Assembly: GCA_036389715.1 (NCBI GenBank) | Contig: DASVWH010000224.1 | Span: forward strand, 1-15,916 | Length of the DNA stretch: 15,916 nucleotides | Direction of reading: 5' to 3' | Origin: DASVWH01 sp036389715 | GTDB taxonomy: Bacteria > Acidobacteriota > Blastocatellia > Pyrinomonadales > Pyrinomonadaceae | Part shown: piece by piece, positions 1-7,178 of the stretch | Layout: every line of letters starts with the position of its first letter | Numbering within the stretch: position 1 is the first letter of the stretch | Program-made: the position numbers and the translations under genes | Notes under the pieces: model-generated | Database searches by the model: none | Seen by the model: the letters and a program-made list of their open reading frames with translations, nothing else | What the model was told of the DNA's origin: nothing

Positions 1-2
1 CC

Positions 3-821
3 TTTCGCTGGATGGGCAGCGGCCTGGTCTTCTTCTTTGCCGCCGCGCTGGTCACACATTTTTCGATTGCGCGTGAGCAATCGCCGGTCGCGGGCCGGTG
101 GTCGGACGCGCCCTTGCGTCTCTCACCCGCCGTCATGCGAACGGCGATGGCGGGCGCGCTCGTCTTCTCTCTGCTGATGGTTTGCGGGAGGGGCGCGCAA
201 CTGGTGAGCGCCGCGCTTCAGGGCAGCGCGGAGTCTGCCGCGAGCGCCGGGGGGCAGGAAGAGTTTTACCGCCGGGCGCTGGCCTGGAATCCGTATGAAG
301 CCCCGACGCATTTCAACTTCGGCCTCTGGCTCTATCTCAAGGGGCGCGCCGCGGAGGCCGTCCCGCACCTGCGTTATGCGACCGAGCGCGGGTTCAATGC
401 GTCCGCCTGCTTTGCGTACCTGGCTGCGGCCGAGGCAGGAGCGGGCGAGCTGCGGGCTGCGGAACAGACGCTCGCGCTGGCCGTGAGCGTTTACCCGCGC
501 TCCGTCTTCCTGCGCGTGCGCCATGCGACGGCGCTGGCCGAAGCCGGAAATACGGAAGAAGCGGGCGCAGAATACGCTGCGGCCCTGGCGCTCGACTCGC
601 GTGCGGCGCGCGGCTGGCGACAACTGATCTGTTTCGGACGCCAGGCTGCGAAGGTGGCCGCGTACTACGATAAGGGAATCGCTCTGGCGGGCGAGCTGTT
701 ACCCGAAAACTGCATCTTCGCCGTGCTCGACGAGAATGAGAGGCGCACGCCCGTCGCCGTCCTCGAAGAGACCTCCTCGCTCAACGCCGCGCTACCCCAG
801 CAGCCCCACTCGATGCCATAA
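3..821 (+). CDS. O-antigen ligase/polymerase-like membrane protein with C-terminal TPRs (5' truncated by window)
   Basis: The reading frame is open to the window edge (codons from base 3 read FRWMGS), so the ATG at 12 is probably internal and the N-terminal part lies outside. Visible are two hydrophobic segments, roughly residues 5-25 and 45-65 of the fragment, then a soluble region rich in Ala/Glu helix pairs that reads as TPR-like repeats (around ALAWNPYEAPTHFNFGLWL, AVPHLRYATERGF, AEQTLALAVSVYPRS, AGAEYAAALALDSRA). A last pair of membrane helices followed by TPRs is the usual C-terminal layout of Wzy/WaaL-like O-antigen ligase family proteins, which join or polymerise lipid-linked glycans on the periplasmic face. 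That family call is inferred, because the catalytic loop is not in the window. The next gene begins within about 35 bases, so the two are likely co-transcribed. Confidence 0.6.
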   Translation, partial: FRWMGSGLVFFFAAALVTHFSIAREQSPVAGRWSDAPLRLSPAVMRTAMAGALVFSLLMVCGRGAQLVSAALQGSAESAASAGGQEEFYRRALAWNPYEAPTHFNFGLWLYLKGRAAEAVPHLRYATERGFNASACFAYLAAAEAGAGELRAAEQTLALAVSVYPRSVFLRVRHATALAEAGNTEEAGAEYAAALALDSRAARGWRQLICFGRQAAKVAAYYDKGIALAGELLPENCIFAVLDENERRTPVAVLEETSSLNAALPQQPHSMP

Positions 822-855
822 CCCGCCTGGAATGAACAGGATAAGGCGCGAATCC

Positions 856-2616
856 ATGAGCATGCCCCTCCCTCAATCCGACACCGGCAGACGACGAATA
901 ACGCAAAGCGACGGGGGCTCGTGGCTGCGCACGGTCATGGTTGACGGCGGCCTCGCCGCACAGTGGCGCAGGCGCTGGCCCGTGCTCTGCGTCGTCGCGG
1001 TCGCAATCCTGGCGCTGGCTCCGGCCATGTGGCGCGGCGTTCCGAGCAACATAGACCTCTGGAATCACTACCGCTTCGCCTTGCCCTTCTACGATTCGCT
1101 CTGCGCGGGCGACATCTCTCCCGGATGGCTGGCCGAATCCAACGGCGGTTACGGTGACCCGAGCTTCCGTTTCTATCCGCCGGGCACTTATTACCTGCTC
1201 GCGGGCGGACGGGCCCTGACGGGACAGTGGTACGCGGCGAGCCTGCTCGTCTTCACGCTGCTCTCCGTCCTCGGCGGGCTCGGGGTTTACTTCTGGGCGC
1301 GCGCCTCTCTTTCCAGGTGGGCGGCGATGTGGGCCGGCATCTTCTATACGCTGATGCCGTATCATCTGAACGAGCTGTACCAGGCTTTTCTGCTCGCGGA
1401 GTACGCCGGTTGCGCCGTGCTGCCGTTTGCCTTCGCCTTCACTGAAAGAGTCTGCCGTCGGGGGCGAATGCGCGACGTGGCGGGCCTGGCGGCTTCATTC
1501 GCCGCGCTGGTTCTGACTCACCTGCCGCTGACGGTCATCGGCGGGCTGGCGCTCTTAGTCTATGCGCTCCTGAGAATGGAGTGGGGCAAGCGCCTGGCGA
1601 CGACCTGGAAGCTGGCCCTCGGCGTGGTTTTAGGGCTCGCGGCCAGCGCCTTTTACTGGACGACGATGCTGGCCGAACTGCGCTGGATCAAGGCCAATAA
1701 TTTTCAGCCCGACCTCTCGGTCGACTATCGCTACAACTTTCTGTTCTCCACCTTTTCGACGGACAATCTCAACGTCTGGTGGATGAACATCATCGCGTTT
1801 GCGACGCTCGGGATGATGTTGCCGGGAATCGCCCTGCTGCATCGCGGCAGCCGCGCCAGGATGCGCAGGCGACGGGCTTTAAGCGCCGCAACGCTCCTGC
1901 TTCTCTTCTCCTTCCTGATGGCGACCCCCGCCAGCCGCCCGCTCTGGATGCTCCTCTCCCCCTTGAGGGAAGCACAGTTTCCCTGGCGCTGGCTCACGCT
2001 CGTCTCGCTGGCGGGCTCGATAGTGGCCGCGGCCGCAATCCATTTCTGGCTGGCGAAGGCGCGCGGCCGGGGCCGCCCGCTCGCTCTGCTGATAGCGGGA
2101 GGAGTGATTATCTCGCTCACCCTGACGGCCTCGCACATCATCTGCGAGGCAAAGTATCTTCCCTCTACGGAGTTTACGGCGGCGCTTGAATCTATTCCGG
2201 GCTCGCCGAGCATCAGCTACTGGCTGCCCGTCTGGGCCAGCCTCTCGCCGCGCCGGATGCCGCGCCATGTCGAGGCCGGGGAGAGAAACGTCAGCACGGG
2301 CGCGTGGGACGCCGAGCGCCGCACGTTTGAAGTCGCTGCGGGGAGACAGACCGAGGCGCGCGTGCGGACGCTCTATTACCCGCACTGGAGGGCGACGGCC
2401 GCCGGTCGCGCGCTTTCCGTGCGGGCGGCCGACGACGGGGCGCTCCTGATCTCGCTTCCGCCGGAAGCGGTCACCGTCGAGCTGGAGTTTCAAGAGCCGC
2501 CGCGCGTTCGCGTCGCGTCACTGCTGAGCGCCCTCGGAGCGATTTCGATCTGCATCCTTTTGATCTTCAGTTTGCGCGGAGCCGGACGCTATGAGTATGA
2601 TTCTGCCGCAGCGTGA
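856..2616 (+). CDS. Multi-pass GT-C-like membrane protein, PTPS_related (PF10131-like) family
   Basis: This is a large integral membrane protein with about ten hydrophobic segments. The first is near the start (PVLCVVAVAILALAPAMW) and the last is at the C-terminus (LLSALGAISICILLIF), after a soluble periplasmic domain of about 130 residues. The first loop carries IDLWNHYRFALPFYDSL and NGGYGDPSFRFYPPGTYYL, the DxxxH-plus-aromatic loop seen in the membrane family misleadingly named '6-pyruvoyl-tetrahydropterin synthase-related'. It resembles YfhO-type GT-C glycosyltransferases that use polyprenyl-linked sugars; the reaction here is not known. The frame is open from 736, overlapping the previous gene. 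I prefer the ATG at 856, which has AAGG nine bases upstream; the ATG at 832 lacks a ribosome site but is possible. Its end overlaps the next gene by 26 bases. Its place after an O-antigen-ligase-like gene suggests surface glycan assembly. Confidence 0.72.
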   Translation: MSMPLPQSDTGRRRITQSDGGSWLRTVMVDGGLAAQWRRRWPVLCVVAVAILALAPAMWRGVPSNIDLWNHYRFALPFYDSLCAGDISPGWLAESNGGYGDPSFRFYPPGTYYLLAGGRALTGQWYAASLLVFTLLSVLGGLGVYFWARASLSRWAAMWAGIFYTLMPYHLNELYQAFLLAEYAGCAVLPFAFAFTERVCRRGRMRDVAGLAASFAALVLTHLPLTVIGGLALLVYALLRMEWGKRLATTWKLALGVVLGLAASAFYWTTMLAELRWIKANNFQPDLSVDYRYNFLFSTFSTDNLNVWWMNIIAFATLGMMLPGIALLHRGSRARMRRRRALSAATLLLLFSFLMATPASRPLWMLLSPLREAQFPWRWLTLVSLAGSIVAAAAIHFWLAKARGRGRPLALLIAGGVIISLTLTASHIICEAKYLPSTEFTAALESIPGSPSISYWLPVWASLSPRRMPRHVEAGERNVSTGAWDAERRTFEVAAGRQTEARVRTLYYPHWRATAAGRALSVRAADDGALLISLPPEAVTVELEFQEPPRVRVASLLSALGAISICILLIFSLRGAGRYEYDSAAA

Positions 2617-3532
2617 AATCGAGACCCGAAGAAGTTTGAGCGAAGAGATGAACGGCGCAGCCGGACAAGTAAACGCCGCGCGCGGCGTGCGGGCGGACGC
2701 GGAGGAGCAGCAGCAGCAGGAGCGGCAGCAAGCGACCGCGGCACGGACGAGCGTCCGGCGGCGTGTGACGGCGATTGCGCGGAATGCTTTCCGCGAAGCG
2801 GTGCGCGACCGCGTGCTTTATAACCTGGTCCTCTTCGTGCTGCTCCTGACGGTCGGCGCGGTCTTCCTCGGCGAGCTGTCGGCGGCGCAGGAATCGAAGG
2901 TCATCATTGACCTGGGCCTGAGCGCGATGCTCCTGTTCGGGGCCTTCATCGCCATCTTCGTCGGCGTCGGCCTGGTCTACAAGGAGATCGAGCGGCGCAC
3001 CATCTATGCCATCTTCTCCAAGCCGGTCGGGCGCGGCGAATTCCTGGTCGGCAAATACCTGGGCCTCTGCCTGACGCTGCTCGTCAACGTCCTGGTCATG
3101 GGCGCGGGCGTCTCGCTGGCGCTCTGTTACGTTAAGGGCGGGTGGGACCCGCTGGCGCTCGCCATCTGGCCCGCCGTCCTGCTGATCTACGCGGAGCTGA
3201 TGATTCTGACGGCCGTCGCGCTGCTCTTCTCTTCCTTCTCTTCGCCCGCGCTCTCGGCCCTGCTGACCTTCTTCATCTTCATCATCGGCCATTTCAGCGC
3301 CGACCTGAAGACCTTCGCGGCTGCGATGGGCACGGCCGGTGCGCGCTATCTCTTCGGCGCTCTCTTTTACCTGCTGCCGAACCTGTCGAACTACAGCTAC
3401 ATCACCCCGGCGGCTCACGGCCGGACGCCGGACACGGCGATGCTCGCGGCCGCGCTCGGCTACGGCGTCGTCTACATCATCATTCTGCTGGCCGCCGCGA
3501 CGCTGATCTTCAACCGGCGCAACTTCAAATGA
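2591..3532 (+). CDS. ABC-2 type transporter permease
   Basis: This 313-residue protein has six predicted membrane helices, starting near residues 76, 115, 150, 190, 220 and 285. Between helices 2 and 3 it has the segment KEIERRTIYAIFSKPVGRGE, a layout typical of ABC-2 exporter permeases (polar kPxxRxxFLxGK-like loop). It should form the membrane channel driven by the ATPase encoded at 4576-5523. Start: the ATG at 2591 overlaps the previous stop by 26 bases and has GGAG about nine bases upstream. An ATG at 2648 is an alternative. The recognisable core begins only at about residue 59, so there is a polar N-terminal extension containing a Gln-rich run (EEQQQQERQQ) encoded by CAG-like triplets. 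Its stop overlaps the next start (ATGA). The substrate is unknown. Confidence 0.85.
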   Translation: MSMILPQREIETRRSLSEEMNGAAGQVNAARGVRADAEEQQQQERQQATAARTSVRRRVTAIARNAFREAVRDRVLYNLVLFVLLLTVGAVFLGELSAAQESKVIIDLGLSAMLLFGAFIAIFVGVGLVYKEIERRTIYAIFSKPVGRGEFLVGKYLGLCLTLLVNVLVMGAGVSLALCYVKGGWDPLALAIWPAVLLIYAELMILTAVALLFSSFSSPALSALLTFFIFIIGHFSADLKTFAAAMGTAGARYLFGALFYLLPNLSNYSYITPAAHGRTPDTAMLAAALGYGVVYIIILLAAATLIFNRRNFK

Positions 3533-4473
3533 GCGTCTCGCAGAACAACACCGGCAGCGGCGGGCGGGCGGCCGAGCGGAGAAAGACGCTGGCGCTCTCC
3601 TTGGTCGTCCTGCTCGGGCTCGGCTGCGTGTTCGGACTGAGTCGCTGGATGGAGGCTAACCGGCCGCCCTCGGACACCGCGCTCGAAGAGGAGAGACTCT
3701 ACCTGAGCGGCACGTCCGCGCGCCGGATGAGCCTCGGCTTCAACGGCCTCATCGCCGACTGGTACTGGATGCGCTCGCTGCAATACGTCGGGCGCAAGCT
3801 CATCAAGCAGGGCGACCGCGTGCAGCTCGACGATCTCGGCTCGCTCGACCTGAAACTCCTCTACCCGCTCCTCGACGCCGCGACGACCCTCGACCCGCAG
3901 TTCATCGCCGCTTACGAATATGGCGGAATAGTGCTGCCCGGAATCAACGATGAGGAGGCCGTCAGGCTCTTGCAAAAAGGGATCGAGCACAACCCGTCGG
4001 AGTGGCGTTTGTACCAGCATCTCGGCTATATCTACTGGCAGAGGGAGGACTACAAAGCGGCGAGCGCGACTTATGCGGAAGGCGCGAAGCTGGCGGGCGC
4101 GCCCGTCTGGATGCAGGCCATGAGCGCGCGGATGCTGGCCGCGGGCGGCAGCCGCGAGACGGCGCGCGAGATGTATCGCCGCATCGGCGAACAGTCCGAG
4201 GACAGGGAGATTAAGCGTATGGCCGAGCTGCGGCTGGCCCAGCTCGACTCTTTCGACGAGCGCGACGTGATCCGCCGCGTCCTCGCCGAATACAGGGAGC
4301 GCCAGGGGCGTTGCGCTTCAGGGTGGCAGGAGGTCGCGGCGGCCTTGCGTGCGGCGCGTCTGCGGCTCGATGCGGCGGGCGCTCCGCTCGACCCGGCCGA
4401 CACGCCCTACCTCCTCGTCAAGGACGGCTGCGACGTGAACCTGGACCCGCGCTCGCTGGTCCCATACAAATGA
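3529..4473 (+). CDS. Membrane-anchored TPR protein of an ABC export cassette
   Basis: The start is the ATG at 3529, which overlaps the permease stop as ATGA, so translation is probably coupled; the frame stays open upstream inside the permease gene but that part is not used. The 314-residue product has an N-terminal membrane anchor (residues about 21-37, TLALSLVVLLGLGCVFG). A conserved-looking segment follows, LGFNGLIADWYWMRSLQYVG, then TPR-type helix pairs (for example EAVRLLQKGIEHNPSEWRLY and YKAASATYAEGAKLAGAP). The C-terminus has a short domain ending in DPRSLVPYK. No enzyme motif is visible. Lying between the permease and the ATPase, it probably binds the transporter or its cargo on the outer face of the inner membrane. 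That role is inferred; the protein belongs to a family I know only as TPR hypothetical proteins beside ABC-2 transporters. Confidence 0.75.
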   Translation: MSVSQNNTGSGGRAAERRKTLALSLVVLLGLGCVFGLSRWMEANRPPSDTALEEERLYLSGTSARRMSLGFNGLIADWYWMRSLQYVGRKLIKQGDRVQLDDLGSLDLKLLYPLLDAATTLDPQFIAAYEYGGIVLPGINDEEAVRLLQKGIEHNPSEWRLYQHLGYIYWQREDYKAASATYAEGAKLAGAPVWMQAMSARMLAAGGSRETAREMYRRIGEQSEDREIKRMAELRLAQLDSFDERDVIRRVLAEYRERQGRCASGWQEVAAALRAARLRLDAAGAPLDPADTPYLLVKDGCDVNLDPRSLVPYK

Positions 4474-4575
4474 GAAGGCTTGCGGCCTGCGACGCCGAAC
4501 GCCAGGGGCGCGCAGGATGAAGTAACAGGCATTCGCCTTTCAGGTTTAAGGCTCACATCTTCATAATTAACCGTT
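4474..4575 (+). promoter_or_regulatory. 102-base gap with -10-like CATAAT directly before an SD-less start
   Basis: This is the only sizeable gap inside the envelope run. No Shine-Dalgarno precedes the ATPase ATG at 4576. Instead an AT-rich patch ends with CATAAT at 4562-4567, eight bases before the ATG. If this is a -10 element, transcription would begin at or next to the ATG and the mRNA would be leaderless. The matching -35 (TTCAGG at 4539-4544, 17-base spacer) is poor, so this is only a candidate. Confidence 0.25.
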
Positions 4576-5523
4576 ATGGCTACTGTCATCGAGATAGAAA
4601 ATCTGACGAAAGATTACGAGCTGGGCTTCTGGCGCAAGCGCCGCGTGCGTGCGCTCGACGGGCTCACGCTGGCGGTCGAGGGCGGCGAAATCTTCGGCTT
4701 CCTCGGCGCAAACGGCGCGGGCAAGACGACCACTTTGAAGCTCCTGATGCACCTCATCTATCCGACGACGGGCGGCGCGCGCATCCTCGGGCATGACATC
4801 AACGACGTTTCGATGCACGCACGCATCGGCTACCTGCCCGAGAATCCTTACTTCTACGATTACCTGACGGCGCGCGAGCTGTTGAACTACTGTGCGGAGC
4901 TTTTCGGCTACGAACGGCGCGAGCGCGGCAGGCGCACGGAGGAGCTACTGGAGCGCGTCCGGCTGGACGAAAAGAGCTGGGACAAGCAGTTGCGCAAATA
5001 TTCCAAGGGCATGCTGCAACGCGTCGGGCTGGCCCAGGCGCTCGTCAACGACCCGGAGATAGTCTTTCTCGACGAGCCGATGAGCGGTCTGGACCCGATT
5101 GGCCGCCGGGAGGTGCGTGACCTGATTGCGGGCCTCAGGGCGCGCGGGACGACCGTTTTCATGTGCTCGCACATTCTCTCCGACATCGAAGTGCTCTGTG
5201 ACCGTGTGGCAATCCTCAATCGCGGGAGGCTGGCCGAGACGGGCCGCCTCGAAGAGCTGCGCCAGCGCGCGGGCGACGGCCGCCGCATCGAAGTGATGGT
5301 CGCGGGCATCAACGCCGACCAGCTCTCGCAACACTCTCCAGAGTTCGCAGCAGCAGCCGAGATTACTTCGACGGCGGGTGGCGCGCGCATCGAAGTTGCC
5401 GACGAACGAGAAGTGGACGCGGCGCTCGCGGCCATCAGGCGCGCGGGCGGCAGGCTCGTCTCCGTCCAGCCCGTCCGGCAATCACTCGAAGAGCTATTCG
5501 TCCGCGAAATCTCAAGCAAGTGA
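4576..5523 (+). CDS. ABC transporter ATP-binding protein
   Basis: This 315-residue protein has a complete ABC ATPase domain. The Walker A is GANGAGKTT (residues 44-52). The Q-loop position reads YLPENP, with Glu where Gln is usual, as in many ABC-2 exporters of this group. The signature is the variant YSKGM (142-146), the Walker B is IVFLDEP with D166 and E167, the D-loop is SGLDP, and the H-loop is H199. About 80 C-terminal residues form a variable accessory domain. It hydrolyses ATP in the cytoplasm to drive the permease at 2591-3532; the intervening TPR gene and the overlapping LolA gene complete the cassette. The start is the only ATG before the conserved N-terminal strand (VIEIENLTKDY) and has no ribosome site. 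Substrate cannot be read from sequence. Confidence 0.9.
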   Translation: MATVIEIENLTKDYELGFWRKRRVRALDGLTLAVEGGEIFGFLGANGAGKTTTLKLLMHLIYPTTGGARILGHDINDVSMHARIGYLPENPYFYDYLTARELLNYCAELFGYERRERGRRTEELLERVRLDEKSWDKQLRKYSKGMLQRVGLAQALVNDPEIVFLDEPMSGLDPIGRREVRDLIAGLRARGTTVFMCSHILSDIEVLCDRVAILNRGRLAETGRLEELRQRAGDGRRIEVMVAGINADQLSQHSPEFAAAAEITSTAGGARIEVADEREVDAALAAIRRAGGRLVSVQPVRQSLEELFVREISSK

Positions 5524-6326
5524 AGACTGAAAGCGGCAGGGGGGAGAAGTTGACCAGGACCGGGGACGAAAGAGAAAAGGGGAGAGGGAAAGAGGCTGGT
5601 ATCAGGCATCTCTTAATGCTCGCAGCCCTGCTCCTGTTTCCGCACGCGGGCGTTTATCCTTTCGCGCCTTCACACTCTTTCCGCTTCCCGCTTTTACCGT
5701 CCGGCGCTTCCCTCCTCCCGCTCGCCGTCGCAGAGCGCAGCGAGCTTGACAGCCTGATCGCTCAGGTTGAGTCCAGGTATGGACGAATGCGCGGGCTGGC
5801 GGCGGACTTCGAGCAGGTTTACCGCGCGCCGGGCCTGCGCGAACGCAGAGAGCACGGGCGGCTGGTCCTGCAACGTCCCCGGCGGATGCGCTGGGAATAT
5901 GACCCGAAGCCCGGCAAGCTCTTCGTCGTCAACGGGCGTGAGGTCTGGTTCTACGTGCCCGCCGACCGCGAAGCGACGCACGCCGATGCCAGCGCCGTCT
6001 CAGATGCGCGCTTCCCCTTTCTCTTTCTCCTCGGACAGACGAACCTGCGGCGCGAGTTCCGCTCGATCACCCTGGTCGAGCGCAACGACGCGCGGGGAGG
6101 GACGGGGACGCGCCTGCTCCGCATCGTCCCGCGAAAGGGTGCGGGCCTGCGTGAAATCTTCCTCGAAGTTTATCCTGACGGGCGCATCGTAAGGGTCAGC
6201 CTGACGGACGAAGGCGGGGCCGTCTCGGAGGTGTCACTGTCGAACGTGCGCGAGAACTATGTCGCTCCGGCCAGCGCCTTCGACTTTGTCCCGCCACCGG
6301 GAGTAACGGTCAGAAGGCAGAAATAA
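5520..6326 (+). CDS. lolA: LolA-like outer-membrane lipoprotein carrier protein
   Basis: From about residue 72 the protein matches the LolA/LolB fold. A helix (ERSELDSLIAQVESRYGRMR) with the LolA-like AADFEQVY is followed by strands with RMRWEYDPKPGKLFVVNG, EVWFYVPADRE, the FLFLLGQTNLRREF stretch, and a C-terminal strand pair ending FDFVPPPGV. LolA binds lipoprotein acyl chains in the periplasm and carries them to the outer membrane. The ATG at 5520 overlaps the ATPase stop (ATGA). The N-terminus is odd: about 28 polar, basic residues precede the hydrophobic stretch LLMLAALLLFPHAGVYPF, followed by a second semi-hydrophobic stretch, so the signal peptide is atypical. An ATG at 5616 would give a shorter leader but without positive charge. 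The domain call is firm. The exact start, and whether this is the housekeeping LolA or a dedicated carrier for this cassette, are open. Confidence 0.82.
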   Translation: MKTESGRGEKLTRTGDEREKGRGKEAGIRHLLMLAALLLFPHAGVYPFAPSHSFRFPLLPSGASLLPLAVAERSELDSLIAQVESRYGRMRGLAADFEQVYRAPGLRERREHGRLVLQRPRRMRWEYDPKPGKLFVVNGREVWFYVPADREATHADASAVSDARFPFLFLLGQTNLRREFRSITLVERNDARGGTGTRLLRIVPRKGAGLREIFLEVYPDGRIVRVSLTDEGGAVSEVSLSNVRENYVAPASAFDFVPPPGVTVRRQK

Positions 6327-6514
6327 AGAGGCTTCATTCAAACTGCGAAGGGCGCGCACGATGGCAGCTCCCCCGGCCGCGAATGAGCGACCGAGCGCCC
6401 TTCGGAATCTCAAGGCATCTGTGCCCGCGCCGCTCGCTTCCGACCTTCGGCCCTCTCGCCTCTCGTCTTCCGGCCGCGAGCCTTTTCGCTTCCTTCTTTT
6501 CGCTTCCTGACAGC
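6327..6514. repeat. Convergent gap with a 10-bp inverted repeat and tandem 12-mers
   Basis: These 188 bases lie between two convergent genes and hold no gene. CGAAGGGCGC at 6346-6355 is the exact reverse complement of GCGCCCTTCG at 6395-6404, with a 39-base loop. No clear T-run follows on either strand, so it is at best an atypical bidirectional terminator. The right part is pyrimidine-rich and includes two exact copies of CTTTTCGCTTCC at 6482-6493 and 6496-6507. Confidence 0.5.
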
Positions 6515-7042
6515 CTACTTGAATTTGAAGCCGGTCACTTCCATCTTGATATTCGCGCGGACATCAGTTTTGCTGAAACCTGGGATGGTAATCTTGACGC
6601 GCGTTGTCTTGCTATTTTCCAATTCCGGCTGGCCCTCGGACGGGATGATGATGACCGTGCGCTCCTTGATCGGTTTGCCTTCGAGGTCAACGACGGTCCC
6701 GCGCATCTCCAGCCCGCTGATCGTGCGGTCTGTAAAATTCCTGACGGTCGTCGTCAAATCCATTACGATGTCACCGGCGACGCGGTCAGCCTCAAAGGCA
6801 TCGGGCTGGTCCAGACGGATCAGGTCGCGGTACTTCTCAAACTCTGGCGAGCCCGCGCGGATTGCTCCTTCGAGATGCTGCTGGACGGGGCCTGTGCTGG
6901 CGGGCGTCGCCGGCCGCCTCGTCAGGTAAAGCACCAGCGCGCCGATCAAGAGCAGCGCGATGAGGCCGAAAACCGCGAAGATGATGCGGCGCGTGCGATT
7001 CCCTTCGTCCCCTGCATTAATCTTCTGCTCCGTGATTGACAT
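6515..7042 (-). CDS. Single-pass membrane protein with periplasmic beta-sandwich-like domain, unknown function
   Basis: The 175-residue product has a short cytoplasmic N-terminus, one membrane helix (about residues 20-40, IIFAVFGLIALLLIGALVLY) and an extracytoplasmic domain rich in beta strands: DIVMDLTTTVRNFTDRTISG, GTVVDLEGKPIKERTVIIIP, RVKITIPGFSKTDVRANIKM and a last strand VTGFKFK. This strand pattern resembles the small FxLYD or LEA-like domains of envelope proteins, but I cannot name the family. The start at 7042 has an AGAGAGG ribosome site six bases upstream. An in-frame ATG at 7096 would put the first codons through a 9-bp hairpin and is unlikely. It lies 136 bases downstream of the kinase gene on the same strand, so co-transcription is possible but not shown. 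Confidence 0.65.
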   Translation of the reverse strand: MSITEQKINAGDEGNRTRRIIFAVFGLIALLLIGALVLYLTRRPATPASTGPVQQHLEGAIRAGSPEFEKYRDLIRLDQPDAFEADRVAGDIVMDLTTTVRNFTDRTISGLEMRGTVVDLEGKPIKERTVIIIPSEGQPELENSKTTRVKITIPGFSKTDVRANIKMEVTGFKFK

Positions 7043-7083
7043 AGCGTGCCTCTCTCTTTCCGCTTCCTTAAATCGGAACGCGC

Positions 7084-7119
7084 CCCTGCTTCTCAAGACT
7101 CCGGCGGCCGGAAGCAGGG
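7084..7119. repeat. 9-bp perfect inverted repeat in the 136-base gap upstream of the small membrane protein
   Basis: CCCTGCTTC at 7084-7092 pairs exactly with GAAGCAGGG at 7111-7119, with an 18-base GC-rich loop containing CCGGCGGCCGG. It lies between the kinase stop and the next start on the minus strand. No T-run follows on the minus strand (the bases after it are GCGCG), so it is not a standard intrinsic terminator. It could be an operator or an mRNA-stability hairpin. Confidence 0.5.
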
Positions 7120-7178
7120 CAAAACTTTAGACCTCAAATGTAAAGGAATGTTCCGGCCGAAATTGTACTACAAGAGTT

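Noticed and set aside
2567..3418. 283-codon minus-strand open frame opposite the permease
   Set aside because: Its composition is dominated by Asp, Glu, Arg and Gln from antisense codons of membrane helices; the permease frame is clearly the real one.
3142..3528. Longer 5' end for the TPR protein, reaching into the permease gene
   Set aside because: The extra residues are Arg-rich out-of-frame translation of permease helices; the ATG at 3529 gives a normal anchor.
6383..7039. Plus-strand open frame opposite the small membrane protein
   Set aside because: The minus-strand frame has a membrane helix, ordered strands and a ribosome site; the plus frame has none.
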